A stretch of DNA of 6,017 bases from CALAED01 sp937891035 (GCA_035642125.1 DASQSZ010000100.1:1-6017); one strand, 5' to 3'. Counted from the first letter of the stretch, positions 1-5,939 are shown. Translations and numbers: made by a program. The notes: generated by a model not told the origin, from the letters alone.

Positions 1-424
1 CTCCGTCGAAAACGTCGAGAAGGCGGTCCAGTCGCGCCTGAATCAGCAGGAGTTCCTGAACCGCACGCCGCGCCCGGTCATCCGGGCATACCTCGATCAG
101 GGGGTCATCGATCAGCCGGTCGGCGGCTCCGAGGTGATGGCCGAGCAGTTGGCCCGGCTCCTGGACCTGGCCCAGGTCCACACGGTCCGGGTGGTGCCGA
201 GGTCGGTGGGCGCGCACGCCGGCCGCGACGGCTCGTTCTCCATCATGACCGTGGACGGAGCCGACGTCGCTTACACCGAGACGGTCGGCCCGGGCCGGCT
301 GATCCAGGACCCGGCGGAGGTACGCTCGTACGCGCTATGGTTCGACTCGATCGGAGATGTGGCGCTCCCGAAAAATGAGTCGCTACGCCTGATCAAGGAA
401 ACGATGGAGGCGTTGACACCATGA
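1..424 (+). CDS. XRE-family regulator with DUF5753 domain, 5'-truncated
   Basis: Only the last 140 codons are present; reading frame 2 is open from base 2 to a TGA at 422-424, so the gene starts upstream of the window. The visible part matches the C-terminal DUF5753 (WhiJ-like) effector domain: a Glu/Arg/Gln-rich opening helix, then RPVIRAYLDQGVIDQPVGG, a helix with MAEQLARLLDL, a strand ending VRVVP, a Gly-rich turn before GSFSIM, and a closing helix around YALWFDSIGDVAL. In this family the missing N-terminus carries a helix-turn-helix DNA-binding domain; that is family knowledge, not seen here. The stop overlaps the next gene's start (ATGA), so the two are translationally coupled. Members of this family act as developmental or antibiotic-related regulators together with a DUF397 partner. 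What this copy controls cannot be read from the sequence. The internal ATG at 134 falls inside the domain and is not the real start. Confidence 0.9.
   Translation, partial: SVENVEKAVQSRLNQQEFLNRTPRPVIRAYLDQGVIDQPVGGSEVMAEQLARLLDLAQVHTVRVVPRSVGAHAGRDGSFSIMTVDGADVAYTETVGPGRLIQDPAEVRSYALWFDSIGDVALPKNESLRLIKETMEALTP
406..410 (+). promoter_or_regulatory. Ribosome binding site of the DUF397 gene
   Basis: GGAGG lies inside the end of the regulator gene, 10 bases before the ATG at 421. It supports that start codon and a coupled, polycistronic arrangement. Confidence 0.6.
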
Positions 425-606
425 CTGTCGTGTGGCGGAAGTCCAGCCACAGCGGTAGCACCAGCGAGCAACTCGAGTGCGTCGAGGTCGCCGGCCTGCC
501 CACCGGCACCATCGGCATCCGGGACAGCAAAAACGCGAATGGCCCGCACCTGTCCGTCACGGCCGAAGCATTCGGCCACCTGCTCCGGCGCATCAAGGAC
601 CGATAA
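421..606 (+). CDS. DUF397 domain protein, partner of the upstream regulator
   Basis: A complete 61-residue protein made up almost entirely of one DUF397 domain. Diagnostic features are the N-terminal WRKSSHSG, then ECVEVAGLP with the conserved Cys-Val-Glu, the IRDSKNANGPHLSV strand pair, and a C-terminal helix (EAFGHLLRRIKDR) ending in basic residues. Length and motif order are typical of the family. The ATG overlaps the regulator's stop codon and is preceded by GGAGG. In actinobacteria such proteins are usually encoded next to an XRE/DUF5753 regulator. For some pairs (the WhiJ region and the Scr1/Scr2 type of Streptomyces coelicolor) they are reported to modulate the regulator; a role as its antagonist or partner here is inference from context. 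No signal peptide or membrane segment is visible, so it should be cytoplasmic. Confidence 0.93.
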   Translation: MTVVWRKSSHSGSTSEQLECVEVAGLPTGTIGIRDSKNANGPHLSVTAEAFGHLLRRIKDR

Positions 607-643
607 GCCCTTCTGTTCGACGCCGGACCCCAGAACATCGTCC

Positions 644-672
644 GAGCCCTCCCCATTCCCCGGGGAGGGCTC
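644..672. terminator. Hairpin terminator between convergent genes
   Basis: GAGCCCTCCCC (644-654) pairs perfectly with GGGGAGGGCTC (662-672) across a 7-base loop, giving an 11-bp GC-rich stem. It lies 38 bases after the DUF397 stop and 8 bases from the stop of the opposing sulfotransferase gene, so it can serve both strands. Neither side has a strong T-run, which is common for terminators in high-GC actinomycetes. Confidence 0.8.
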
Positions 673-680
673 TTCCGCCG

Positions 681-1376
681 TCAGCGCCAGGTCGCCTCTT
701 GCGTCTGGGCTCTGGCCATTCGCATCGACGCACGGATGTTGTACAGCACGTCGTCGCCGACATTCACCCGCGGGAACGGTTCGTCGGGAACGTCGACGCC
801 CAGGAACCGGCACAGCGGCTCCCAGCCCTCCTGCACGCGATAAACCAGCAGCCGCTCGGCCGGCACGGTACGCCGCACCCGTTCGTAGTGCTGTCGGAAC
901 ACGCGCAGGCAGTGCTCCTTGTCGAGCACTCGCCCGTCGAAGGCCGCCGGCACGATGGTGGCCAGCGCCGCCCGGATCCGCGCGAAGCCGGACTCCTCCG
1001 CCCACCGCAGTTCCTCGTCGGAAAGTTCCTCGGCGAACTCGCCGACGCGCCGGAACATCTGGGCGTGACTTTCCCACCAGCTTTCCGGATCGCGGTCGGT
1101 GAGCAGGATCTTCGCGTCCGGATACGCGGCGGCCAACTGCTCCCAAAAGTGGAGGGTCGGCCAATCCATGGTGGCGCGATAGCCCTCGAAGATCACCGAC
1201 CAGTCGATGTCACCGGTTTCGTACGCCGCCATCCAATGGTCGCCGTCCTTAGCTCGGCGAAGCGCCTCCAGACCGTGATAGCACGGCCCGAACCCCAGCC
1301 GTTCCAGCGCCGCCTTCACCGACATCGATCCGGTCCGATGCATCCCGACGCCGATGACCTGCAATCCCTCGCTCAT
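681..1376 (-). CDS. Sulfotransferase family protein (Sulfotransfer_4-like)
   Basis: A 231-residue protein, close to the usual length of this family. The N-terminal strand-loop-helix VIGVGMHRTGSMSVKAALE (residues 7-25) is the P-loop-like 5'-phosphosulfate-binding segment, followed by LGFGPCYH (27-34), a family hallmark. Residues 71-103 contain DWPTLHFW, AYPDAKILLTDRDPESWWES. Arg95 and Ser103 have the eight-residue spacing of the Arg/Ser pair that binds the 3'-phosphate of PAPS in sulfotransferases. The C-terminal part (EGWEPLCRFLGVDVPDEPFPRVN) is also typical. The predicted activity is transfer of a sulfuryl group from PAPS to an unknown small acceptor, in the cytoplasm; no signal peptide is seen. 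Many members have no proven activity, so the reaction is inferred from the fold. The ATG is preceded by GAGGG at 1383-1387, six bases away. The gene stands alone, convergent with the DUF397 gene and divergent from the GH31 gene. Confidence 0.88.
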   Translation of the reverse strand: MSEGLQVIGVGMHRTGSMSVKAALERLGFGPCYHGLEALRRAKDGDHWMAAYETGDIDWSVIFEGYRATMDWPTLHFWEQLAAAYPDAKILLTDRDPESWWESHAQMFRRVGEFAEELSDEELRWAEESGFARIRAALATIVPAAFDGRVLDKEHCLRVFRQHYERVRRTVPAERLLVYRVQEGWEPLCRFLGVDVPDEPFPRVNVGDDVLYNIRASMRMARAQTQEATWR

Positions 1377-1736
1377 GCGCCGCCCTCGTACCGCCTCGAG
1401 CCATTCGTCTGTGGTTCGAGACTACGCGCGGCCCGCGCGGTCAGGCGACGGCGCAGGCCGTGTCGTTAAGCGTAAGACGGTCGGCCGCGGGTTGGACCCC
1501 GATCGCGGCGGACCTGGTCAATCGGGCCGTCGCCACGAAAACCGATGAAACCGGGCCGGGCGGCCGGTGCCGGATCCGGCCGTGGCCGATCCCGGCTCAG
1601 CGCGCCGGATTAAAACGTCACAACCGCCTGAACAGGACAGATCCGGGAAGCGACTCGAAGACCGGCCACTCAGCCACGCACCGGCAGGCCGGCCGTCGCG
1701 GAAACCGCTTGCACATGGAGCATTAATGCCTAATCG
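1377..1736. other. Divergent intergenic region, mostly featureless
   Basis: This 360-base stretch separates the sulfotransferase start from the GH31 promoter area. It should hold the sulfotransferase promoter, but I see no convincing -35/-10 pair; TAGTCT on the minus strand (1419-1424) is only a weak -10 candidate. Short open frames here lack ribosome binding sites and family motifs. Two details are worth noting: TTAAAACGT at 1610-1618, which repeats half of the operator found at 1762, and the 10-bp palindrome GCATTAATGC at 1720-1729. Confidence 0.5.
1383..1387 (-). promoter_or_regulatory. Ribosome binding site of the sulfotransferase gene
   Basis: Read on the minus strand, GAGGG sits six bases upstream of the ATG at 1374-1376 and supports that start. 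Confidence 0.5.
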
Positions 1737-1757
1737 TGGACATTTCAGGATCCACGA
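1734..1757. promoter_or_regulatory. Spaced inverted repeat over the promoter
   Basis: TCGTGGA (1734-1740) is the exact reverse complement of TCCACGA (1751-1757), with a 10-base spacer. The dyad covers the putative -35 box and most of the spacer of the GH31 promoter, as expected for a regulator binding site. No regulator family is assigned. Confidence 0.4.
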
Positions 1758-1765
1758 AATTTAAA
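1737..1765 (+). promoter_or_regulatory. Putative promoter of the GH31-GH28 operon
   Basis: TGGACA (1737-1742) matches five of six bases of the -35 consensus. TTTAAA (1760-1765) matches four of six of the -10 consensus, with a 17-base spacer. Transcription would begin near 1772, leaving a leader of about 100 bases before the GTG at 1870. The stretch 1741-1800 has only 23 G/C in 60 bases, in sharp contrast with the flanking DNA. Confidence 0.5.
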
Positions 1766-1773
1766 ACGTTTTA
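1762..1773. promoter_or_regulatory. LacI-type operator overlapping the -10 box
   Basis: TAAAACGTTTTA is a perfect 12-bp palindrome centred on CG, the central dinucleotide typical of operators bound by LacI-family repressors (AAACGTTT core). It overlaps the proposed -10 box and start point, a position that would block initiation. LacI regulators commonly control sugar-utilisation operons in actinomycetes, which suits the hydrolases downstream. The repressor gene is not in the window. Confidence 0.6.
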
Positions 1774-1778
1774 GCATC

Positions 1779-1792
1779 TGCAAACCTTTGCA
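1779..1792. promoter_or_regulatory. Second LacI-type operator
   Basis: TGCAAA-CC-TTTGCA is a perfect inverted repeat with a two-base centre, resembling the TGCAAACGTTTGCA form of LacI-family operators. Its centre is 18 bases after the centre of the first operator, and it lies just downstream of the proposed transcription start. A further TTGCAG at 1796-1801 pairs with CTGCAA at 1778-1783, giving a third half-site. Confidence 0.5.
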
Positions 1793-1856
1793 CTGTTGCA
1801 GCACGTGTGTCCCGCCCCCTCGCCACTCTCCTCCGACAACACACCCCGTCCCATCG

Positions 1857-1863
1857 AAGGAGA
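1857..1863 (+). promoter_or_regulatory. Ribosome binding site that sets the GH31 start
   Basis: AAGGAGA is a near-ideal Shine-Dalgarno sequence six bases before the GTG at 1870. It decides in favour of this start over the in-frame GTG at 1807, which has no ribosome binding site. Confidence 0.85.
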
Positions 1864-1869
1864 ACGCTC

Positions 1870-4458
1870 GTGCATCTCCCCCGGCCGCGCCGCCACCTGG
1901 CCGTACTGTTGCTCACGGCCGTTGCGCTCGCCCTCACCTGGGCTCCCGGCCACGCGAGCCGGGCCGGCGATACGGACAGAACCGGCGACACGGGGGCGGT
2001 CACCGGCTGGCGGGTGTCCGGCGAGCCGTTCCGGATCACCTTCCTCCACCACGGACGTCCCATCACCGCGCAGGCGCCCGGAGACGTGGCCGGGCCGGGC
2101 GGGCGGCTGGCCTATCAGGTGGGCGGCACCGCTTCCAGCCAGGAGGGGGCGACCTACCACCGGCTGACCGATCTGATCGACCGCCGCTCCGTGCCCGGCG
2201 GCACCGCCTACACCGTCGCGACCGACGAGCCGAGCCGCACCGCGACCGTGGTCGTCACGCGCACGCCGCAGGGGGTGCGCGTGGGCTGGTCGTTCACGCC
2301 GGACGACGACGTCACCCTGGTGTTCGACGCGCTGACCGCGGCGACCACAGAGCACTATCTCAGCGGCAGTTCGGCGGCCCACATGGATCTGCGTGGCCGC
2401 ATCCGCGGCTGGAGCCCCGGCAAGGAGGGCAACGAGGCCGGCGACTACTGCCAGAACCAGGAGCAGACCGCGAGCACCTTCTACCTCAGCTCGGGCGGGT
2501 ACGGCCTTTACGCCGCGACCGACCACATCGGCCGGTTCGCCTTTCCCGGGGCGGTCCAGGAAAGCGACGGCCCGAACTGCGGGCGGACGCCGCGCCCCGC
2601 CGCCGGCACGCCGGAACCGTACCCGTGCCCGGTGGCGGCGACGGCCCAGCCGGACCGGGTGCAGATCTGCGTGAAGGACCGCACGCTGACCTACGACGTC
2701 TTCGCCGGGCCGCCGGCCGCGGTGACGACCGCCTACTACCGTACGGTCGGGCTGCCGAAACTGCCCCCGCCCGGCCAGTTCGCGTTGATGAAGTGGCGCG
2801 ACGTCAACGCCGACCAGGCGCAGGTGCTCGATGACGTGTCCCAGTTCAAACGGCTCGACATCCCGCTTGGCACGATCTGGATCGACAACCCGTGGGAGCC
2901 GCAGCCGCCGGGCAACACCCGCCGGATCAACGGCAGCGCCTGCACCAACACCGGCCGCTTCGACCCGAACTTCTTCCCCGACCCGCAAGCCATGATCGAC
3001 CAGATTCACGCGCAGGGCGTGAAGTTCGGCCTGTGGGTCACCTCGCACGTGGGCACGCCGTCGGCCGCCCAGGGCGGCGGATCGTGTCAGGGCATCAACA
3101 GCTTCTGGGCCGAAAACGGCTGGCTCATCCCCGGCACCAACTACGTCGACTTCACGATCCCGGAGGCGCGCCGGCACTACGTCGACCAGCTCACCCGGGT
3201 CTTCCGGATGGGCGTCGACATGGCGAAGATGGACCGCGGCGAGGAGCACCGGCTGGAGACCGCCCGGCTCGCCGGCGGCTCAGGCGCCTCGTTCTACCTC
3301 CGCTACCCGGCGCTCTACCAGTCGGCGGTCAGCCAGGCGCTGCGCAATGTGAACGGCGAGAACTTCCAGACGCTGGTACGCGCGGGCGCGCCGGGCACCG
3401 CCCAGGTCGCGCACGGCATCTGGGGCAGTGACAGCTTCCAGACCTTCCAGGCGCTGCGCACCGAGCTGCGGTACGGCACGAGCGAGTCGCTGACCGGGCA
3501 CTTCGCGTGGGGCTCCGACACCGGCGGCATCGACCCGCAGCCGCCGGCGACCGCGGCCAACAGCCCGACGCCGACGCTGTTCACCCGATGGGCGCAGTTC
3601 AGCGCGGTCAGTCCCGTCATGGAGATCGGCGGCGCCGGGCTCAACGCGACGCCGTGGGTCTACGACGCCGACACCGTACGGCGGTTCCGCGACGCCGCGA
3701 TCTTGCACTACGAGCTGTTCCCTTATCTGTACGGGCTGGCGCGGCAGGCGGCCGAGACCGGCGTGCCGCTCATGCGCCCGGTCGGCTACGACTACCCGGC
3801 CGACCAGACGGCATGGGCGCAGGACCACGAGTTCATGATCGGCCCCGACCTGCTGGCCGCACCCGTTATCGCCGATCGGGCGGAGGCCGACGGCGCGGCC
3901 GGGCGGCCGACGCCGGTAAGCGTCTACCTGCCGGCCGGACGCTGGATCGACCTCCACAGCGGCGATGTCGTCGACGGCGGACAGACGATCACCAGGTCGG
4001 CGGGCCTGGACGAGTTCCCGCTGTACCTACGGGCGGGCGCGGCCATCGGCTTCAGCTCCCGAGTCCTCGGCGCCTGGGGGACGAACGAGCTGACCAAGCC
4101 CGGTCTGTCGGGCTGGCTGTACGCCCCGGGTCCCGGTGCCGGCACCGGCGCCGGTGTCGGTGTCGGCGCTCCGGCCAGGGCGATCAGCGCCGACCAAGGG
4201 ACGCTGACGGCGGCCACCGGCGCCGATGGGCGGATCGCGCTGCGGCTGCGCGGCGCCCCCGCGCACGCGCAGGTCGTGGTGCTCGCCCAGCGGCCGCCGG
4301 CCGAGGTCGTCGTCGACGGCAGGCCGCTCCCCCGCGTCGCGGACGCCGACGCCCTGCGCGCCATGGACGCCGGCTGGACCTTCACCTCCGGGCCGTTCGG
4401 CGGAGTCGTGCTCAAGGCGACACCGCGACACGGCGCCGCAGACATAAACATCGGTTGA
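1870..4458 (+). CDS. Secreted glycoside hydrolase family 31 enzyme
   Basis: An 862-residue exported retaining alpha-glycosidase. The GTG start gives a clean Sec signal peptide: basic MHLPRPRRH, a hydrophobic core to about residue 23, and cleavage after GHA near 29. Residues about 35-290 form the N-terminal beta-sandwich. About 300-620 is the catalytic barrel, with KW (308-309), IWIDNPW (336-342), FDPNFFPDP, and GVKFGLWV. The nucleophile is Asp455 in AKMDRGEE and the acid/base is Asp521 in IWGSDSF. Their 66-residue spacing equals that of the alpha-xylosidase YicI. GSDTGG (Asp550) is another GH31 hallmark. C-terminal beta-domains follow, split by a Gly-X linker at about 753-769. There are exactly six cysteines, all between 194 and 406. 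No lipobox or cell-wall anchor is visible. It is first in an operon with a GH28 gene. The substrate (alpha-xyloside, alpha-glucoside, alpha-galactoside or other) cannot be decided from these motifs. Confidence 0.92.
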   Translation: MHLPRPRRHLAVLLLTAVALALTWAPGHASRAGDTDRTGDTGAVTGWRVSGEPFRITFLHHGRPITAQAPGDVAGPGGRLAYQVGGTASSQEGATYHRLTDLIDRRSVPGGTAYTVATDEPSRTATVVVTRTPQGVRVGWSFTPDDDVTLVFDALTAATTEHYLSGSSAAHMDLRGRIRGWSPGKEGNEAGDYCQNQEQTASTFYLSSGGYGLYAATDHIGRFAFPGAVQESDGPNCGRTPRPAAGTPEPYPCPVAATAQPDRVQICVKDRTLTYDVFAGPPAAVTTAYYRTVGLPKLPPPGQFALMKWRDVNADQAQVLDDVSQFKRLDIPLGTIWIDNPWEPQPPGNTRRINGSACTNTGRFDPNFFPDPQAMIDQIHAQGVKFGLWVTSHVGTPSAAQGGGSCQGINSFWAENGWLIPGTNYVDFTIPEARRHYVDQLTRVFRMGVDMAKMDRGEEHRLETARLAGGSGASFYLRYPALYQSAVSQALRNVNGENFQTLVRAGAPGTAQVAHGIWGSDSFQTFQALRTELRYGTSESLTGHFAWGSDTGGIDPQPPATAANSPTPTLFTRWAQFSAVSPVMEIGGAGLNATPWVYDADTVRRFRDAAILHYELFPYLYGLARQAAETGVPLMRPVGYDYPADQTAWAQDHEFMIGPDLLAAPVIADRAEADGAAGRPTPVSVYLPAGRWIDLHSGDVVDGGQTITRSAGLDEFPLYLRAGAAIGFSSRVLGAWGTNELTKPGLSGWLYAPGPGAGTGAGVGVGAPARAISADQGTLTAATGADGRIALRLRGAPAHAQVVVLAQRPPAEVVVDGRPLPRVADADALRAMDAGWTFTSGPFGGVVLKATPRHGAADINIG
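4129..4170 (+). repeat. Hexanucleotide repeat encoding a (Gly-X)7 linker
   Basis: Seven consecutive six-base units of the form GGY-NYY encode Gly-Pro, Gly-Ala, Gly-Thr, Gly-Ala, Gly-Val, Gly-Val, Gly-Ala. It is a low-complexity, probably flexible linker between the GH31 core and the last roughly 90 residues, and a likely site of length variation between strains. Confidence 0.7.
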
Positions 4459-4460
4459 CA

Positions 4461-4466
4461 AAGGGA
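4461..4466 (+). promoter_or_regulatory. Ribosome binding site of the GH28 gene
   Basis: AAGGGA lies one base from the GTG at 4468, too close to serve it, and 10 bases from the ATG at 4477. The ATG is therefore the preferred start. Confidence 0.6.
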
Positions 4467-4476
4467 CGTGATCACG

Positions 4477-5928
4477 ATGACTGATGCCCCGCGCGAGCGG
4501 TGGACCCGGCGCCGGGCACTCGGCGTGGGCGGTGCCGTACTCGGGGGCGGCCTGGCGGCCTCCCTGTGGCCGGCGCCGGCCCAGGCGGCCCCCGGCGCGG
4601 TCCACCAGGGCGGCGGCCCGTGGGCGTACGCCGACCAAGTCAAGCGGCGGGTGCGCGCGCCGCGGTTCCCGCGCCACGAGGCCAAGATCACCGACTTCGG
4701 CGCGGTGGGCGACGGGACGACCGACTGCTCGCGGGCGTTCGCGGCCGCGATCGCGGCACTGGCGCGTCGTGGCGGCGGGCGGGTGATAGTGCCGCCCGGC
4801 CGCTTTCTCACCGGCCCGATCCGGCTGCGGAGCCGGATCGACCTGCACGTGAGCGAGAGCGCCACGATCGCCTTCAGCACCGACCCGGCCGCGTACCTGC
4901 CGGTCGTCTTCACCCGCTGGGAGGGCGTCGAGCTGCTCAACTACTCACCGCTCATCTACGCCTTCGGGGCCCGCGACATCGCGATCACCGGCGCCGGCAC
5001 GCTGGACGGGCAGGGCAGCCTCGATGACTGGTGGCCGTGGAAGGGACAGGAGGAGGACGGCTGGGAGCCGGGCGAGCCGGAGCAAAGCGCCGACCGGACG
5101 GCGCTGATGGACATGGCGGAACAGGGCGTCCCGGTGTCCGAGCGCGTCTTCGGCGGCGGGCACTTCCTGCGCCCCAACATGATCCAGCCCTATCGCTGCC
5201 GCAACGTGCTCATCGAGGGCGTGACGATCCTGAACTCGCCGATGTGGCACATCCATCCGGTGCTCTCGCAAGGCGTCCTGATCAAGGACGTCACCGTGAT
5301 CGGTCACGGACCCAACAACGACGGCTGCAACCCCGAGTCATGCACCGACGTCGTGATCACCGGATGCACGTTCGACACCGGCGACGACTGCATCGCGATC
5401 AAGGCGGGACGCAACGCCGATGGCCGCCGGGTCAACGTGCCGAGCCAGAACATCGTGGTCGATGACTGTGACTTCCGCGACGGCCACGGCGGGCTGACCA
5501 TGGGCAGCGAGATGACCGGCGGGATCAGCCATGTCTTCGGCCGGAACCTGCGGATGTCCAGTCCCAATCTGAACACCTGCCTGCGGTTCAAGACCAACTC
5601 ACTGCGCGGCGGCTACATCCGCGACGTCTACCTGCGCGACACGGAGGTCGGGGTGCTCGCGGTGTCGGCGTTCCAGATCGACTTTTTCTACGAGGAGGGC
5701 CCCGGGCGCGGCTTCAACCCCTTGGTCGAGGGCATCCACGTCGAGAACCTTCATGTCGACACCGCCCGGCAGGTCTTCGACCTGCGCGGCTACCCCGACG
5801 ACCCGATCCGCGACGTCTCCCTCACGCACTGCTCGTTCGACGACGTCGAGACCGTCGGCCGGATCGTGGATGTCGAAGGTCTAGTGCTCACCGATGTCAC
5901 CGTGAATGGCGAACCCATAGGTGGCTGA
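4477..5928 (+). CDS. Tat-exported glycoside hydrolase family 28 (polygalacturonase-like)
   Basis: A 483-residue protein expected to hydrolyse galacturonosidic linkages in pectic polysaccharide outside the cell by an inverting mechanism. The N-terminus has a twin-arginine signal: TRRRAL at 10-15, a Gly/Ala-rich hydrophobic stretch, then PAQA before the probable cleavage. ITDFGAVGDGTTDCSRAF is the classic opening of the right-handed beta-helix. The GH28 active-site set is complete: NND (280-282), GDD (302-304), GHG (336-338) and RFK (370-372). Asp282, Asp303, Asp304, His337, Arg370 and Lys372 have the same spacings as in Aspergillus niger polygalacturonase II. Asn replaces the usual Thr in NTD, and Phe the usual Ile in RIK. 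The segments LRPNMIQPYRC, NSPMWHIHPVLS and MGSEMTGGI are those of bacterial exo-acting members, so an exo-galacturonidase is more likely than an endo enzyme. It follows the GH31 gene by 18 bases and is co-transcribed by inference. Confidence 0.92.
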   Translation: MTDAPRERWTRRRALGVGGAVLGGGLAASLWPAPAQAAPGAVHQGGGPWAYADQVKRRVRAPRFPRHEAKITDFGAVGDGTTDCSRAFAAAIAALARRGGGRVIVPPGRFLTGPIRLRSRIDLHVSESATIAFSTDPAAYLPVVFTRWEGVELLNYSPLIYAFGARDIAITGAGTLDGQGSLDDWWPWKGQEEDGWEPGEPEQSADRTALMDMAEQGVPVSERVFGGGHFLRPNMIQPYRCRNVLIEGVTILNSPMWHIHPVLSQGVLIKDVTVIGHGPNNDGCNPESCTDVVITGCTFDTGDDCIAIKAGRNADGRRVNVPSQNIVVDDCDFRDGHGGLTMGSEMTGGISHVFGRNLRMSSPNLNTCLRFKTNSLRGGYIRDVYLRDTEVGVLAVSAFQIDFFYEEGPGRGFNPLVEGIHVENLHVDTARQVFDLRGYPDDPIRDVSLTHCSFDDVETVGRIVDVEGLVLTDVTVNGEPIGG

Positions 5929-5939
5929 TGGGAAGGCCG

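Noticed and set aside
271..1164. Minus-strand open frame of 297 codons spanning the DUF397 gene and the sulfotransferase
   Set aside because: It runs through the terminator hairpin and two recognised genes and has low-complexity Arg/Ala/Gly composition; a shadow of GC-rich coding DNA.
477..1469. Plus-strand open frame of 330 codons across the sulfotransferase locus
   Set aside because: It overlaps DUF397 and the hairpin and is antisense to the sulfotransferase, whose PAPS-binding motifs are intact on the other strand.
1569..1580. Palindrome GCCGGATCCGGC as a possible operator
   Set aside because: A 12-bp palindrome made almost entirely of G and C is easily produced by chance in this composition, and it has no promoter next to it.
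1460..1764. Small plus-strand open frames in the intergenic region
   Set aside because: No ribosome binding site, no family motif, Arg/Gly/Pro-rich composition, and one would run into the promoter region.
1771..3249. Long minus-strand open frame of 492 codons opposite the GH31 gene
   Set aside because: It has no recognisable domain, is rich in Arg/Val/Gly/Ala as expected from antisense high-GC codons, and lies opposite a gene with clear catalytic motifs.
681..4458. A sulfosugar system linking the sulfotransferase with the GH31 (for example a sulfoquinovosidase)
   Set aside because: The genes are divergently transcribed and separated by 493 bases, no sulfosugar catabolic gene is present, and the GH31 partner is a GH28, which points to uronate-containing glycans.
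4468..4470. GTG as the GH28 start
   Set aside because: Only one base separates it from AAGGGA, so the ribosome binding site cannot serve it; ATG 4477 has workable spacing. The difference is three residues and does not affect the Tat signal.
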